The notes under the pieces: model-generated
Seen by the model: the letters and a program-made list of their open reading frames with translations, nothing else
Database searches by the model: none
What the model was told of the DNA's origin: nothing
Origin: Candidatus Pantoea bituminis
GTDB taxonomy: Bacteria > Pseudomonadota > Gammaproteobacteria > Enterobacterales > Enterobacteriaceae
Length of the DNA stretch: 64,000 bases
Assembly (NCBI RefSeq): GCF_018842675.1
Contig: NZ_JAGTWO010000004.1
Coordinates: 2,976,001-3,040,000, forward strand
Direction of reading: 5' to 3'
Translations under genes and position numbers: made by a program
Part shown: piece by piece, positions 25,127-36,800 of the stretch
How the letters are laid out: every line of letters starts with the position of its first letter
Position numbering within the stretch: position 1 is the first letter of the stretch

Positions 25127-25753
25127 TTAAAGCGTGGTTGTCTGGCACGTAGCCAGCACTTCGGCGTCGATAAGGACATTACGCACCGGCGCAAAGCTGC
25201 GGCGATGGTGCGGTGTCGCACCGTACTGCGTCAGTTTTTCCATATGCAGCGCAGTTGGATAGCCTTTATGCTGAGCAAATCCATATTGCGGAAACAGCAG
25301 ATCTAACTCGGCCATTTCACGATCGCGCGTCACTTTAGCAATAATGGATGCGGCGCTAATTTCTGCCACCAGGCTGTCGCCTTTTATTACTGCTTGCGAA
25401 GGCATGGGTAACGCCGGGCAGCGATTTCCATCGATCAAGACATAATCGGGCATTATCGACAACCCCGCTACTGCGCGTTGCATAGCGAGCATGGTGGCGT
25501 TCAGAATGTTGATTTGATCGATCTCTTCTGGTTCAGCGCGGCCTAAACTCCATGACAACGCCTTCTCTTTGATTTCGTCATACAACGCCAGTCGACGTTT
25601 CTCGGATAACTTTTTCGAGTCAGCTAAACCCACGATCGGCTTCGCCGGATCGAGAATCACCGCAGCGGTAACTACCGCACCAACCAATGGTCCACGCCCG
25701 ACTTCGTCTACACCCGCGATAAGGCTAGCAATAGGATAGATAAAATCAGACAT
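25127..25753 (-). CDS. rnhB: Ribonuclease HII
   Basis: 208 residues. Cleaves RNA in RNA-DNA hybrids and removes single misincorporated ribonucleotides. The metal-binding acidic residues are D16 and E17 in [13 protein letters not shown], with further ones in the [13 protein letters not shown] region. Start set at ATG 25751-25753 ([11 protein letters not shown]), overlapping the lpxB stop by 8 nt. A longer frame from 25822 runs into lpxB and is rejected. Part of the lpxA-lpxB-rnhB-dnaE run. Confidence 0.94.
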   Translation of the reverse strand: MSDFIYPIASLIAGVDEVGRGPLVGAVVTAAVILDPAKPIVGLADSKKLSEKRRLALYDEIKEKALSWSLGRAEPEEIDQINILNATMLAMQRAVAGLSIMPDYVLIDGNRCPALPMPSQAVIKGDSLVAEISAASIIAKVTRDREMAELDLLFPQYGFAQHKGYPTALHMEKLTQYGATPHHRRSFAPVRNVLIDAEVLATCQTTTL

Positions 25754-26894
25754 CAGCGATCTCCAGTACCGCATCCGCTGCTTGCTCATCGGCATTCCAG
25801 CGGATCTGTTGGTGTAATTCATGGAAATTGTTCAGCAACTCGTCGCGCTCAACACCGGGGTGCAGCAACGGCTCTAAAGCCGCCGCCAACGCTTCAGGCT
25901 GACATTCATCTTGCAGCAACTCTTTAACGAGTTCACGTCCGGCCAATAAATTGGGCAACGATACATACGGCGTTTTTACCAGCCGTTTCGCCAACCAGAA
26001 AGTGAAAGGCTTCATGCGATAGCCAACAACCATGGGGCATTTTGCCAGCATACATTCCAGTGCGGCAGTTCCCGATGCCAGCAATGCGGCATCGCTCGCA
26101 ATCATTGCTTCACGCCCTTTGCCATCCAGCAGATGCATAGGCAATTCTGGGGCAACTTCGGCTTTTATCAGCTCAAATTGTTCACGGCGCTTTGCGTTGA
26201 CCAGCGGTACAACAATTTCCAACGCAGGATATTGCACACGCAGCAGTTGGGCTGTTCTTAGAAAATCGCCGCTTAACATCTCGACTTCTGCCCCACGACT
26301 ACCAGGCAATAGCGCGAGACAGAGCGCATCATCAGCAATACCCAGGTAGCGGCGAGCAGCAAGCTTATCTGGCTGTAATGGCATAGCATCAGCCATGGTA
26401 TGGCCAATGAAACGGCAAGGTACATCAAAGCGATCATAAAAAGCTTTTTCAAACGGTAAAAATGCCAACACCAGATTGGTGTTGCGACCGATTTTGAATA
26501 CACGTTTTTGCCGCCATGCCCACACCGATGGGCTGACGTAATGAATAGTGCGGATCCCCGCTCGCTTCAATCGTCCTTCAAGCGTGATATTGAAATCCGG
26601 TGCATCAATACCGACGAACACATCCGGTTTAAGATCGATAAATCGTTGGGTTAAATCGCGGCGGATTTTTAGCAGGCGCGGTAAGCGACCTAGCACTTCC
26701 ACAATTCCCATCACCGCCAACTCTTCCATTTCGTACCAAGTTTCGCAGCCTTCCGCTTGCATCAACGGACCCGCTACACCAACGAAATGGGCATTAGGAT
26801 GACGCGCTTTAAGCGCACGAATCAGGCCTGCGCCAAGAATATCGCCGGAGGTTTCTCCGGCGATTATGGCTATCGTTAAAGGACGCGATGACAT
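25746..26894 (-). CDS. lpxB: Lipid-A-disaccharide synthase
   Basis: 382 residues, as in E. coli. GT-B fold glycosyltransferase (family GT19) that joins UDP-2,3-diacylglucosamine and lipid X to form the lipid A disaccharide at the inner face of the inner membrane. Conserved stretches are [19 protein letters not shown] at the N-terminus, [25 protein letters not shown] and [20 protein letters not shown]. It begins 3 nt after lpxA, indicating translational coupling. Confidence 0.96.
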   Translation of the reverse strand: MSSRPLTIAIIAGETSGDILGAGLIRALKARHPNAHFVGVAGPLMQAEGCETWYEMEELAVMGIVEVLGRLPRLLKIRRDLTQRFIDLKPDVFVGIDAPDFNITLEGRLKRAGIRTIHYVSPSVWAWRQKRVFKIGRNTNLVLAFLPFEKAFYDRFDVPCRFIGHTMADAMPLQPDKLAARRYLGIADDALCLALLPGSRGAEVEMLSGDFLRTAQLLRVQYPALEIVVPLVNAKRREQFELIKAEVAPELPMHLLDGKGREAMIASDAALLASGTAALECMLAKCPMVVGYRMKPFTFWLAKRLVKTPYVSLPNLLAGRELVKELLQDECQPEALAAALEPLLHPGVERDELLNNFHELHQQIRWNADEQAADAVLEIADV

Positions 26895-26897
26895 GAA

Positions 26898-27686
26898 TTA
26901 GCGAATTAATCCACGGGTTGAGCGGGCAAAGAAGTCATAGAATGGCTGCACTTCGCTGTGCTGCTTAGCGATTTCTTCGATTTCCGGCTTCACTTCATCC
27001 AGCGTTCTTCCGCTACGATAAAGCAATTTATATGCATTGCGTATCGCGTGCAGTGACTCTTTACTGAAGCCACGGCGTTTCAGACCTTCAATATTGATAC
27101 CAAACGGTGTCGCGTGGTTGCCCTGCGCAATCACGTAAGGGGGCACGTCTTGTGCCACGCCTGAACAACCGCCAACCATCACATGTGCACCGATAGTGCA
27201 CCACTGATGCACGGCCGTCATGCCACCAATAATGGCAAAATCATCCACGGTTACATGACCGCCAAGGGTTGCATTATTAGCAAAAATGCAACGATTGCCG
27301 ACTACGCAATCATGCGCAATATGCGCATTAACCATCAGCAGGTTGTCGCTACCCAGCGTCGTGACGTGTCCACCCTGGATGGTGCCACGGTGAATGGTGA
27401 CGCTTTCGCGAATACGGTTGCGATCGCCAATCTCAACGCGAGTCGGCTCACCGGCATACTTCAGATCTTGATTCACTTCGCCAATCGAGGCGAACTGATA
27501 GATCTGGTTATCTTTACCAATGCGCGTATGGCCGTTAACGACCACATGCGATTTAAGTACCGTTCCTTCACCAATCTCCACATTTGCCCCAATAAAGCAG
27601 AACGGGCCGATGTGAACATTGGGACCAATAATGGCCCCATCTTCAATGACAGAACTGGGATGGATGTTGGCGGTTGGATCAATCAC
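26898..27686 (-). CDS. lpxA: UDP-N-acetylglucosamine acyltransferase
   Basis: 262 residues, the E. coli length. First enzyme of lipid A synthesis: it adds 3-hydroxymyristate from ACP to the 3-OH of UDP-GlcNAc. A left-handed beta-helix of hexapeptide repeats runs through about residues 1-185, with the catalytic His in [15 protein letters not shown], followed by a helical C-terminal domain. It starts at GTG 27684-27686, as in E. coli. Three nt separate it from fabZ. Confidence 0.96.
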   Translation of the reverse strand: MIDPTANIHPSSVIEDGAIIGPNVHIGPFCFIGANVEIGEGTVLKSHVVVNGHTRIGKDNQIYQFASIGEVNQDLKYAGEPTRVEIGDRNRIRESVTIHRGTIQGGHVTTLGSDNLLMVNAHIAHDCVVGNRCIFANNATLGGHVTVDDFAIIGGMTAVHQWCTIGAHVMVGGCSGVAQDVPPYVIAQGNHATPFGINIEGLKRRGFSKESLHAIRNAYKLLYRSGRTLDEVKPEIEEIAKQHSEVQPFYDFFARSTRGLIR

Positions 27687-27689
27687 GAA

Positions 27690-28144
27690 TTATGCCTCCC
27701 GGCTGCGGGCACACATCATGGTTGCTTCACAAACGATTTTACCGTCGACGGTCGCCACGCCTTTGAAGCGAGTCAGGCCACGGCGGGTTTTTTCGAAAGT
27801 GACTTCCATGATCATTTGATCGCCCGGTACGACTGGACGTTTAAAACGCGCATCATCGATACCGGCGAAGTAATACAGCTCGCCCGGCTCCAGTTTGCCG
27901 ACGCTTTTAAACGCCAGAATACCGGTAGCCTGCGCCATCGCTTCAAGGATCAGAACGCCAGGAAAAATCGGTTTACCAGGAAATGGCCCTGGAAAAACGG
28001 TTCATTTACGGAAACGTTCTTCACTGCACGCAGGTATTTGTGCTCTTCAAATTCCAGCACACGGTCAACCAGCAAAAACGGATAGCGGTGCGGCAGCAGC
28101 TCTAAAATCTCTTCAATTTTCAGAGTATGAGTTTCAGTAGTCAA
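27690..28144 (-). CDS. fabZ: 3-hydroxyacyl-ACP dehydratase FabZ, with apparent -1 frameshift
   Basis: Hot-dog dehydratase of fatty-acid elongation. It starts at TTG 28142-28144 behind AGGAAGAG, the same unusual start codon as E. coli fabZ. The frame breaks exactly at the active site: H54 in FQGHF is kept, then one base is missing at the G2 run 27979-27980. Adding it gives [20 protein letters not shown], including the catalytic Glu. Repaired length 151, equal to E. coli. Essential, so very likely an artefact. Confidence 0.93.
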
Positions 28145-28187
28145 AATACTCTTCCTGTCCTAAAAATCTGATGACATCAATAACACG

Positions 28188-28220
28188 GCCTGCACAGATC
28201 AACATGATCTTCCGCAGGCC
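28188..28220 (-). other. Two-level hairpin in the lpxD-fabZ spacer
   Basis: Outer arms GGCCTGC (28188-28194) and GCAGGCC (28214-28220) enclose inner arms GATC ... GATC. The spacer (28145-28295, 151 bp) holds no gene. Within a co-transcribed operon this could be an attenuator or mRNA-processing element; there is no T tract. Confidence 0.4.
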
Positions 28221-28295
28221 GCAAATAGGTTCCGTGGCGCCTGGCTTCCTGCTTAACACTTTTATTATGAAAGCCGGGCAGGTTTGGGATGCCGC

Positions 28296-29318
28296 TTAGT
28301 CTTTACCGACTTTGCGTTCGATGGCTTTTAAGCGTTTGCTTATTTCATCGATGTTCATCACCAGCGCTGCAGTTTTACGCCAGGTTTTGTTAGGTTGTAG
28401 CGGAATGCCTGAGGAGTATACACCAGGCTCTGTAATAGGACGCATCACCATGCCCATACCGGTCACGGTCACCTTGTCACAGATTTCCATATGGCCGTTA
28501 ATGACGCTGGCACCGCCAATCATACAGTAACGACCAATTTTCAAACTACCCGCCATGATCACACCACCTGCAACAGCGGTATTGTCACCAATAACCACGT
28601 TGTGGGCGATCTGACATTGGTTGTCTATGATAACACCATTGCCGATTAGAGTGTTATCCAAGGCGCCGCGATCAATGGTGGTACAAGCCCCAATTTCGAC
28701 GCGATCGCCGATAATTACCGCACCCAGCTGTGGGATTTTCACCCAATTGCCGCGATCGTTAGCGTAACCAAAACCATCGGAACCAATTACTGTGCCTGAC
28801 TGAATCAGACAATCCTGACCAATTTGAATCTCATGATAGATAGAAACGTTGGCCCATAAACGCGTACCGCTGCCGATGCGTGTTTTTTTACCCACAAAGC
28901 AGCCTGCGCCGATAACAACATTATCACCCAGTTCAACATCTGACTCGATCACCGCATTAGCTCCAACTGAAACGTTGTTGCCTAATTTTGCACTGGGATC
29001 GATGACGGCGCTGGGGGCGAGGTTTTGGGCTGGCTGAGGTGTAGTATCAAGCAGCTGCGCCATACGCGCATAGGTCAGGTAAGGATTTTTCACCACCAAC
29101 GCTGCCGAGTTGCACCACTCCAGATCCGCTTCCGTCAGCACCACGGCTGAGGCCTTAATCAGGGCGAGTTGCTCGCGGTAACGGCTGTTTGCAAGAAAAG
29201 TGATTTGGCCAGTTGTGGCGGATTGCATAGAAGCAATGCCGGAGATGACGATATCGCCATCTCCGTGCAATTCTGCATCCAACTGCTGGGCTAAATCAGC
29301 CAGTCGAATAGATGACAT
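28296..29318 (-). CDS. lpxD: UDP-3-O-(3-hydroxymyristoyl)glucosamine N-acyltransferase
   Basis: 340 residues. Third committed step of lipid A synthesis: N-acylation of UDP-3-O-acyl-glucosamine. It has an N-terminal uridine-binding domain (about 1-100), a hexapeptide beta-helix (about 105-290, for example [15 protein letters not shown]) with the catalytic His region [15 protein letters not shown], and a C-terminal helix ([12 protein letters not shown]). Only 3 nt separate it from skp upstream. Confidence 0.96.
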   Translation of the reverse strand: MSSIRLADLAQQLDAELHGDGDIVISGIASMQSATTGQITFLANSRYREQLALIKASAVVLTEADLEWCNSAALVVKNPYLTYARMAQLLDTTPQPAQNLAPSAVIDPSAKLGNNVSVGANAVIESDVELGDNVVIGAGCFVGKKTRIGSGTRLWANVSIYHEIQIGQDCLIQSGTVIGSDGFGYANDRGNWVKIPQLGAVIIGDRVEIGACTTIDRGALDNTLIGNGVIIDNQCQIAHNVVIGDNTAVAGGVIMAGSLKIGRYCMIGGASVINGHMEICDKVTVTGMGMVMRPITEPGVYSSGIPLQPNKTWRKTAALVMNIDEISKRLKAIERKVGKD

Positions 29319-29321
29319 CGA

Positions 29322-29819
29322 TTATTTAACCTGTTTCAGCACGTCTGCAGTAATGTCTTTCGCGTTTGAAGCGTAAGCCACAGCATTAGCGTCGATGACT
29401 ACGTCGTAACCATCGTCATCAGCAACTTTCTTCACTGCGTCCTGAATACGGCTCAGCAGTTTGTTACGCTCTTCCGTCTGACGACGGCGATTGTCTTGCT
29501 CAAAAGCCTGCGCTTTGGTTGAGAAGGTTTCACGCTGTGACATGACGTCTTTTTCCATGCGGCTACGTTCGCTGGCCTTCATGGTAGAACCGTCACGCTG
29601 CAGGCGCTGCATTTTAGTCTGCAGATCGCGCTCCTGGCTTTGCAACTCGGTTGCACGGCCTTTGAACTCATTTTCCAGCTGTTTAGCAACAGTCGCACGT
29701 TGCGGTAACTGTTGGAAAATGCTGGACACGTTTACCACTGCAATTTTGTCAGCAGCCTGAACACCAGCGGAAACCGCTAAAGCAAGACCCAGACCGGCGG
29801 CACACAACAACTTTTTCAC
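29322..29819 (-). CDS. skp: Periplasmic chaperone Skp (OmpH)
   Basis: 165-residue precursor with signal peptide ([22 protein letters not shown]) cut after residue 22. The mature part has the short trimerisation body ([19 protein letters not shown]) and long charged coiled-coil tentacles (about residues 50-135) that cage unfolded outer-membrane proteins on their way to BamA. It starts at GTG 29817-29819, as in E. coli. Lies between bamA and lpxD. Confidence 0.95.
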   Translation of the reverse strand: MKKLLCAAGLGLALAVSAGVQAADKIAVVNVSSIFQQLPQRATVAKQLENEFKGRATELQSQERDLQTKMQRLQRDGSTMKASERSRMEKDVMSQRETFSTKAQAFEQDNRRRQTEERNKLLSRIQDAVKKVADDDGYDVVIDANAVAYASNAKDITADVLKQVK

Positions 29820-29931
29820 TATAAACTCCTTACCATCAACGTTTGTGTCAGCGACACAGTGTTTGCCCCGGAACAGCTGTTAGCAGCTGCCCGGCGGCAA
29901 TACTCTAGCTTATGCATCCATGCTCAGAACA

Positions 29932-32337
29932 TTACCAGGTTTTACCAATGTTAAACTGGAATTGCTCTGATTTGTCTCCCTCGTATTTCTTGATCGGCTG
30001 GGCGTAAGAGAACACCAGCGGACCCAACGGCGACATCCATTGCAAAGCGATACCGCTTGATACACGAATGTTACTTGGATCGCTGTAGTCCGGCACGTCA
30101 GCAGCGCGTGTATCGTCAGTATTTTCCCACTTGGTATCCCATGCGGTACCGGCATCAACAAACAGTGAAGTACGCACTGAGTTAGAGTATTTCTCACTCA
30201 GGAACGGCGTCGGTGTAATCAGCTCAAGGCTGGCGATCGCCATTGCGTTACCACCTACAGCATCATCTGAGTTACAGATTCTGTTCGTGCCAGAACAAGT
30301 AGACGAGTTATCATTCAAATACGCGGCCTTAGGACCAATCGTATTCGACTGGAAACCACGCACAGTACTTGAACCACCCGCATAGAAGTTCTCATAGAAT
30401 GGCAATTCTTTGCCACTCAAGCCGTCACCGTAGCCTACACGACCACGACCTAACAGCACCCAAGTACGATCTTGGTTGATCGGCATGTACTGTTGGCTGT
30501 CCAGCGTCACTTTATAGAAGCTGTTATCAGAACCTGGAATAGTGACTTTACCATTCAGGTTAGTGCGGTTACCTGCGGTTGGGAAGAAGCCGCGGTCCAG
30601 CGTGTTGTACGTCCAACCATAGTTAAAGGTGAAGTCATCCGCAGAGAAATCACCTTCATCGTTAAGCTGTTGTGGTTTACCAACCGAGTCGAGATAACGC
30701 CACATAGCAACTTGTGGTTGCATGTTAGACAGGTCGTTGTGTACATAACCTAATCCCACGCGCAGCGTGTTGTTCTCGTTAATCGGGAAGCCCAGCGTAC
30801 CGTCTAAACCGTAACTTTTGTTGGTGTAGTCGGAGAGATCAGCATCGTCAGCTTTAAAGTCGTTATAGAACAGACGACCGCCTAAGCTCACCCCATCAAC
30901 CGTGAAATAAGGATCGGTAAGCGAGAACTCGGCATAGGTCTGGTAATCGTTTTTGGTACCGCTGATACCGACGGTATTACCGGTGCCAAGCCAGTTGTCC
31001 TGCGTGACGCCAACCTGGAAGCTGACGCCGCTTTCCGTACCGTAACCCACACCAAAGTTGAAGGTACCGGTGTTACGCTCTTTAACTTTATAAACCACGT
31101 CGACCTGATCAGGAGAACCCGGCACGCGCTGCGTATCGACATCAACTGTCTCAAAATAGCCGGTGCGGTTCAGACGCTCTTTACCCTGATCGACCAAATC
31201 GCTGCCCAGCCATGCACCTTCCATCTGACGCATTTCACGGCGCAATACGGAGTCTTTCGACGTGTCGTTCCCTTCAAAGCGAACATTGCGCACGTAGTAA
31301 CGGTTGCCGGCATCGACATTAATATGCAGTTTTACTGTTTTATCAGCATCGTTAATTTCCGGCTGTGTAACAACGCGCGGATAGGCATAACCATAACGGC
31401 CCAGCAGCTTTTTGATATCATCTTCCATCTGCGTCACTTTGGTGCCGTTATACAGCTCGCCCGCAGGGATTTTGGTCAGATGTTCGATTTCTGCCGAGTG
31501 GCCCGCCATGCTGCCATTCACAATCACGCCAGCAATCTTGTACTGATCGCCTTCGTTGATGTTCACGGTGATGTAAATGCCTTTTTTATCTGGCGTCAGG
31601 CTCACTTGCGTTGAGTCGATATTAAAGCGTGCGTAACCGCGATCAAGGTAGAAGCTGCGTAGGGTTTCAAGATCGCCCGCCAGTTTCTGTTTCTGATATT
31701 TGCGATCGCCTACCACGTTCCACCACGGCACTTCGTCGCGCAGCTGGAAACGTGAAATGAGTTCATCGGAACTGAACGCTTTGTTACCAACGATGTTTAT
31801 CTGCTGAATTTTTGCAGAAACACCTTCAGTAAACACCAGCTTCAAGTCGACACGGTTGCGTGGCAACGGCGTAACGACCGCTTTTACGCTGGCGGTGTAT
31901 TTACCGACGCTGTAGTAAAAGTCTTCAAGTCCTTTCTCGATTGAAGAGAGCATGGTGCGGTCCAGCGCTTCGCCGACACGAACACCTGATGCTTCAAGAT
32001 TCTGTTTGAGCTGATCCTCTTTCACCGCTTTGTTACCGGTGAAGGTAATGCTGGCAATGGTAGGACGTTCTTTGACCTGGACAATCAGCGTATTACCGTC
32101 TCGCAGGACCTGAACATCCTCAAAGTTGCCAGTAGCGAACAGCGAGCGAATCGTATTTCTGACGTCATCGTCAGACACCGTATCGCCAACCCGTACCGGC
32201 ATGCTCAGCAGAGCCGCGCCGACGGCGACTCGCTGCAGCCCTTCGAAATGAATATCCTTCACCACGAAACCGTCTGCACCGTAAACGGTGGCGCTGCTAA
32301 ACAGCAGCGACGCTATGAGCAACTTTTTCATCGCCAT
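29932..32337 (-). CDS. bamA: Outer-membrane protein assembly factor BamA
   Basis: 801 residues. Essential Omp85 core of the BAM complex: signal peptide ([20 protein letters not shown]), five POTRA domains (about 22-420), and a 16-strand beta-barrel with the conserved VRGF motif in [16 protein letters not shown] and C-terminal GKTW. Start set at ATG 32335-32337, matching the E. coli start; the frame is open to ATG 32361. Extracellular loop 6 around the [20 protein letters not shown] segment is shorter than in E. coli but keeps a cysteine pair. Unbroken. Confidence 0.97.
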   Translation of the reverse strand: MAMKKLLIASLLFSSATVYGADGFVVKDIHFEGLQRVAVGAALLSMPVRVGDTVSDDDVRNTIRSLFATGNFEDVQVLRDGNTLIVQVKERPTIASITFTGNKAVKEDQLKQNLEASGVRVGEALDRTMLSSIEKGLEDFYYSVGKYTASVKAVVTPLPRNRVDLKLVFTEGVSAKIQQINIVGNKAFSSDELISRFQLRDEVPWWNVVGDRKYQKQKLAGDLETLRSFYLDRGYARFNIDSTQVSLTPDKKGIYITVNINEGDQYKIAGVIVNGSMAGHSAEIEHLTKIPAGELYNGTKVTQMEDDIKKLLGRYGYAYPRVVTQPEINDADKTVKLHINVDAGNRYYVRNVRFEGNDTSKDSVLRREMRQMEGAWLGSDLVDQGKERLNRTGYFETVDVDTQRVPGSPDQVDVVYKVKERNTGTFNFGVGYGTESGVSFQVGVTQDNWLGTGNTVGISGTKNDYQTYAEFSLTDPYFTVDGVSLGGRLFYNDFKADDADLSDYTNKSYGLDGTLGFPINENNTLRVGLGYVHNDLSNMQPQVAMWRYLDSVGKPQQLNDEGDFSADDFTFNYGWTYNTLDRGFFPTAGNRTNLNGKVTIPGSDNSFYKVTLDSQQYMPINQDRTWVLLGRGRVGYGDGLSGKELPFYENFYAGGSSTVRGFQSNTIGPKAAYLNDNSSTCSGTNRICNSDDAVGGNAMAIASLELITPTPFLSEKYSNSVRTSLFVDAGTAWDTKWENTDDTRAADVPDYSDPSNIRVSSGIALQWMSPLGPLVFSYAQPIKKYEGDKSEQFQFNIGKTW

Positions 32338-32388
32338 CGTTATTATGCGTTTTCCTAACACATCCCTCGTCTGTCCGCTATCCAGCTA

Positions 32389-33738
32389 TTACAGACGTGA
32401 GAAATCATTGAAAAGTGCAAGCCCCATTAACAACACCAGCAAGATTGAGCCAATGCGATAACTAAAGTCCTGAACTCGTTCGGACACCGGTCCACCTTTG
32501 ATCTTTTCGATCGCCAGAAAGAGCAAGTGCCCACCATCTAAAACCGGGAGAGGGAACAGGTTGATGATGCCAAGGTTGACGCTAATCAACGCTAAGAACA
32601 TCAGGTAGTAAATCATCCCGTACTCTGCTGACAATCCTGCACCTTGCGCGATAGAAATCGGCCCGCTCAGATTGTTTAACTTCACATCACCGGTTATTAA
32701 CTTGCCCAGCATGGAAACAGTTAGCTTCATCAGTTGCCAGGTTTTTACACTGGCCTCACCAACAGCTGCGAACGCGCCATACTGTCGTACCGTTTTATAT
32801 TCTTCCGGCAGCGGAATGATACGTGGGATCACACCCGCAAATCCTTCCGTTTTCGCTCCCGGCTTCGCTTCAGGTGTCATGGCTAACTGCACCGATTCAC
32901 CATTACGAACAACCTCAAGTGCCATGCTTTTGCCAGGATTATCTCTCACCTGTGTGACAAAAACCTGCCACTGCGATAATGGCTGACCATCGACTTTAAC
33001 GATCCTGTCACCAGCTTGCAAACCAGCTTCACTGGCTGGGGAGTTCGCCTGCACTTCTGCCAACGTAGTTTCAAGCTGCGGTCCACGTGGTCGAATACCC
33101 AATGCCACAATCGGATCTTGCTTATCAGGCTCAAAATGCCAGTTACGCAGATCAAGCTGTTTCTGCTGAGTTGCCTGTTCACCAAAACGCGCCACCGTTA
33201 ACGTGGTTGCGCTGTCGCCGATTTTTCCTACCAGCTCCATACGCACAGCATCCCAATCAGGCGTTTCGATACCGTCAACGGCCTTAAGTTCCATACCCGG
33301 CGCAATTTGCGCTTCAGCAGCGACCGATCCGTTTAATATTTCACCAATTACTGGGCGCACACCGGGTACGCCGTGAATAAACACAACCCAGTAAGCCAAG
33401 ATGGCGAAGATGAAGTTTGCGACAGGACCTGCCGCAATAATTGAGGCGCGCTGCCATATAGCTTTGTTATTAAAAGCCTGATGGCGCAGCTCCGCAGGAA
33501 CGCTCTCGACGCGCTCGTCGAGCATTTTGACGTAACCGCCAAGGGGAATAAGAGCAATAACAAATTCGGTGCCGTGACGATCCTGACGTCGCCACAGTGT
33601 TTTACCGAAGCCAACAGAGAAACGTTCAACGTGCACACCGCAACGGCGCGCTACCCAAAAATGGCCAAATTCATGCACGGTAATCAATACGCCAAGTGCA
33701 ACGATAAAGGCGACGAAACTCCAGAGTATGCTCAACAT
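32389..33738 (-). CDS. rseP: Site-2 intramembrane zinc protease RseP
   Basis: 449 residues (E. coli 450). Cleaves RseA after DegS to release sigma-E, and clears signal-peptide remnants. The zinc site HEFGH is at residues 22-26 in the first TM helix, two periplasmic PDZ domains occupy about 115-310, and the second zinc motif LPVLDGGHL lies in a C-terminal TM segment. Inner membrane. Between cdsA and bamA, as in E. coli. Confidence 0.97.
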   Translation of the reverse strand: MLSILWSFVAFIVALGVLITVHEFGHFWVARRCGVHVERFSVGFGKTLWRRQDRHGTEFVIALIPLGGYVKMLDERVESVPAELRHQAFNNKAIWQRASIIAAGPVANFIFAILAYWVVFIHGVPGVRPVIGEILNGSVAAEAQIAPGMELKAVDGIETPDWDAVRMELVGKIGDSATTLTVARFGEQATQQKQLDLRNWHFEPDKQDPIVALGIRPRGPQLETTLAEVQANSPASEAGLQAGDRIVKVDGQPLSQWQVFVTQVRDNPGKSMALEVVRNGESVQLAMTPEAKPGAKTEGFAGVIPRIIPLPEEYKTVRQYGAFAAVGEASVKTWQLMKLTVSMLGKLITGDVKLNNLSGPISIAQGAGLSAEYGMIYYLMFLALISVNLGIINLFPLPVLDGGHLLFLAIEKIKGGPVSERVQDFSYRIGSILLVLLMGLALFNDFSRL

Positions 33739-33750
33739 CTTTGCCTGTCC

Positions 33751-34608
33751 TCAGAGGGTGCGGAACACCAATAGCAATAAACAGGCAAAAACCGGCACGG
33801 CTGCGGTCAGACTATCAATGCGGTCAAGAATACCACCGTGGCCAGGAATCAAATTGCCACTGTCTTTAATACCCGCTTCACGTTTGAACATGCTCTCGGT
33901 GAGATCACCTAGCGCCGAGGCTAATGTCGCGATGACGGCGCAAATGACCAGCGTACCGACAGGCACGCTCAACGGCGCCAGACTAGCAAATAATAATGCA
34001 ATGATGGCTGAAGAAATCAGACCACCAATAAAGCCTTCCCAGGTTTTACCGGGTGAAACTTTTGGTGCCAGCTTATGTTTACCAAACAGTTTGCCGAACA
34101 TAAACGCACCTGAATCCGCACCCCATACCAGAAACATAACAAACAGCAGCCACCAGGCTCCCGCGAAGTGATCGCTGTCGTAATGATATTGGCGCAGTGC
34201 AAGCATGCCCCAGAAGAAGGGGATAATGGTTAAGATGCCAAACAGTAGGCGCAGCGGGCGCGAATGACGCCATAATGCTGCAGAAGCGGGATAACAGAGC
34301 ACCAGTAAAAGCGCTACAACCCACCACACTAATGACGCCCAAAGAGAAATTTCCACCTGCGGCAGATGGACATCATGCTGATAGGGAGGAAGTGTAAAAA
34401 GCATCAGCGACAGCAATAAGCCACAAAGTACGGCTAACCAGATGCGTTGTTGACGGGATGCCATGCCCGCAAGCTGCCCCCATTCCCAGGCGGCCAGCAT
34501 GCAGATAATGATGGTTGTAATCGCAAAACCAACGGGCGGTAACCAGAACAGCGCAGCAATCACCAGCGGTATTAGAATAAACGCGGTAATCAGACGAGAC
34601 TTCAGCAA
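33751..34608 (-). CDS. cdsA: CDP-diglyceride synthetase
   Basis: 285 residues, the E. coli length, with about eight TM segments. Makes CDP-diacylglycerol from CTP and phosphatidic acid, the branch point of phospholipid synthesis. The family signature is intact near the C-terminus: SMFKREAGIKDSGNLIPGHG, then GILDRIDSLTAA. Starts at TTG 34606-34608 (MLKSRLITAFILIPL by homology), 18 nt after uppS. Confidence 0.95.
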   Translation of the reverse strand: MLKSRLITAFILIPLVIAALFWLPPVGFAITTIIICMLAAWEWGQLAGMASRQQRIWLAVLCGLLLSLMLFTLPPYQHDVHLPQVEISLWASLVWWVVALLLVLCYPASAALWRHSRPLRLLFGILTIIPFFWGMLALRQYHYDSDHFAGAWWLLFVMFLVWGADSGAFMFGKLFGKHKLAPKVSPGKTWEGFIGGLISSAIIALLFASLAPLSVPVGTLVICAVIATLASALGDLTESMFKREAGIKDSGNLIPGHGGILDRIDSLTAAVPVFACLLLLVFRTL

Positions 34609-34626
34609 AGGTTACCCCCAGATTGC

Positions 34627-35378
34627 TCAGGCGCCGCCTGGTGCAGCGCCGCCATAGCGTCGCTCCCGCAGAGAGAATGCATTCAGTGCACCTTCAAAAA
34701 CGTGTTCATCGAAATCAGGCCAAAGAACATCGGTAAAATAGAATTCAGCATAGGCAATTTGCCACAGCAGGAAGTTGCTAATCCGATGCTCTCCCCGGTC
34801 CTTATCACTAAATCCACTGGCGCTTGATCCTGCATACACAGGTGCGGTGCCAGATTCTCTTCGGTAATTTGGTCAGGACGTAATAATCCTTCCTGAACCT
34901 GTTCTGCCAGTTTTTTTACGCCTTCGATGATATCCCAACGCCCACCATAGTTGGCGGCAATGTTAAGGGTCAAACCATCGTTATTTTCAGTCAGCATTTC
35001 AGAACGACGAATACGTTCCTGGATGCGGGCACTGAAACGACTAATATCGCCGATAATACGTAAACGAACATTGTGTTTGTGCAGGCTCTTCACTTCACTG
35101 TCGAGTGCCCAGACAAACAATTCCATTAAGGCAGTCACCTCTTGCGCTGGGCGGCTCCAGTTTTCGCTACTGAAGGCGTACAGCGTCAAGGATTCTAAAT
35201 TGTTGCTGACAGCAAAGCTAACGGCACGTCGTACCGACTTCACACCGGCTTTGTGACCGGTTATACGCAATTTTCCCTGATTTTTAGCCCAGCGACCATT
35301 GCCATCCATAATGATAGCAACATGACGTGGACCGTTTCCCTGTTGGTCATCGGTGTTGTTTTGATTGTTAGACGACAT
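34627..35378 (-). CDS. uppS: Undecaprenyl diphosphate synthase, with apparent -1 frameshift
   Basis: Cis-prenyltransferase that adds eight isopentenyl units to farnesyl diphosphate, giving the C55 carrier for peptidoglycan and O-antigen. The catalytic Asp region [17 protein letters not shown] and the [15 protein letters not shown] substrate site are visible. The frame breaks inside the latter at the C4 run 34793-34796 (G4 in the gene); one more G joins it to [20 protein letters not shown] and a stop at 34627. Repaired length 250, against 253 in E. coli. Essential gene. Confidence 0.93.
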
Positions 35379-35444
35379 AACGCGTAATCAATTCCTTTCA
35401 TCAGAAATGCTGTGGTTTCTGAATACATTGCGCTCGGTACAAAT

Positions 35445-35481
35445 CCCGACACTCTATGTCGGGCCACACCGAATTCGGTGT
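35445..35481. repeat. Tandem palindromes in the dxr-uppS spacer
   Basis: Two adjacent inverted repeats: CCCGACA / TGTCGGG with loop CTCTA (35445-35463), then the perfect 16-bp palindrome ACACCGAATTCGGTGT (35466-35481). They fill the centre of a 171-bp gene-free spacer. The form resembles a small dispersed intergenic repeat, or paired hairpins in the dxr-uppS mRNA. Confidence 0.5.
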
Positions 35482-35549
35482 CAGACCGTGAAACGCGAGC
35501 CAGCGACTATACCAGTTTCACCGGAAGTGAACAAACAGCCTCGGCGCGA

Positions 35550-36752
35550 TCAACGTAATGACGTGACGCGCGGCAACATTTCTGTTGCAACTTTGCGCGC
35601 TATGCGATCGATTTCAAGGACTGCGTCCACCGAATCCGGTTCCTGACACGTTTGCGCTGCCAGCACCTCACTATTAAGTGCCGCAATATCAGTGAAGCGG
35701 ATCTGGTGACTCAGGAAAGCCGCGACGGCAACCTCATTGGCGGCGTTAAGCGTGGTGGTCGCCGCTTGTCCGGCTTCACAGGCATCAATGGCCAGTTTCA
35801 AACACGGATAGCGACCATAATCGGGTTCTGCGAATGTCAACGCCGACATGCGGGTGAAGTCCAGCGGCGTGACGCCCGCCTTGATACGCGCTGGCCACGC
35901 CATGCTGTGAGCAATCGGCGTACGCATATCGGGAGAACCCAGCTGGGCTAACACGCTCCCATCGCAGTAACGCACCATGGAGTGAATGACCGATTGCGGA
36001 TGCAAAATCACTTCCATCTGCGCTGCGCTAGCGTTAAACAACCAACGGGCTTCAATGTATTCAAGACCTTTATTCATCATGGTGGCTGAATCAACAGAGA
36101 TTTTTCGCCCCATTGACCAGTTCGGATGTGCACATGCCTGATCGGGCGACATACCCGCCAGATCGGTTAATTGCGTGTCACGAAAAGGACCACCTGATCC
36201 CGTAAGAATAATCGACTCAATGCCATTATCCTGGAGGTCAGCGTAACCTAACTGATGCTGGATGGAAGCCGGTAAACTCTGAAAAATGGCGTTATGCTCG
36301 CTGTCGACGGGCAGTAATTGCGCGTTATGTTGACGTACAGCCTCCATAAACAAACGGCCGCAGGTGACAAGGGATTCTTTATTCGCCAACAGGACAGTTT
36401 TACTGGCGCGAATAGCGGCCAGCGTGGGGAGTAAACCCGATGCACCAACAATCGCCGCCATGACCTGATCGACGTCGTCCAATGCCGCCAGTTCGCAAGC
36501 CGCCTGAACGCCGGAGAGCACTTCGGTATTTACCTTGAGTGCTCTCAGTCGTTCACGCAGCGCCGCTGCTGAAGTTTCATCGGCCATCGCCGCATAGCGT
36601 GGTTGAAAAGTTGCGCACTGTTCAGCCATCAAATCAACGTTGTGACCGGCAACCAATGCGGTTACCTGATATAAATTTGGATTAGCGCGAATTACCGCCA
36701 GCGTGCTGACGCCAATCGAACCGGTTGAACCTAGCAGAGTTAGATGCTTCAT
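35550..36752 (-). CDS. dxr: 1-deoxy-D-xylulose 5-phosphate reductoisomerase
   Basis: 400 residues. Second step of the MEP isoprenoid pathway: NADPH-dependent conversion of DXP to MEP; the target of fosmidomycin. The NADPH loop [13 protein letters not shown] is at the N-terminus, the metal and substrate residues are in [14 protein letters not shown] and [12 protein letters not shown], and [20 protein letters not shown] is conserved. Start at ATG 36752 ([11 protein letters not shown]) by homology; ATG 36764 is an in-frame alternative. Feeds FPP to the neighbouring uppS product. Confidence 0.95.
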   Translation of the reverse strand: MKHLTLLGSTGSIGVSTLAVIRANPNLYQVTALVAGHNVDLMAEQCATFQPRYAAMADETSAAALRERLRALKVNTEVLSGVQAACELAALDDVDQVMAAIVGASGLLPTLAAIRASKTVLLANKESLVTCGRLFMEAVRQHNAQLLPVDSEHNAIFQSLPASIQHQLGYADLQDNGIESIILTGSGGPFRDTQLTDLAGMSPDQACAHPNWSMGRKISVDSATMMNKGLEYIEARWLFNASAAQMEVILHPQSVIHSMVRYCDGSVLAQLGSPDMRTPIAHSMAWPARIKAGVTPLDFTRMSALTFAEPDYGRYPCLKLAIDACEAGQAATTTLNAANEVAVAAFLSHQIRFTDIAALNSEVLAAQTCQEPDSVDAVLEIDRIARKVATEMLPRVTSLR

Positions 36753-36800
36753 TATGCTGTCCATGTGAAGTCAAAAAGGCCGTGCTAAGAAGCACAATGT

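Noticed and set aside
27183..28085. 300-codon plus-strand open frame
   Set aside because: It is antisense to lpxA and fabZ, crosses their junction, and has low-quality His/Arg/Asn-rich composition typical of a shadow frame.
27543..29037. Hexapeptide-rich repeated patterns in lpxA and lpxD as DNA repeats
   Set aside because: They are protein-level left-handed beta-helix repeats and do not form nucleotide repeats.
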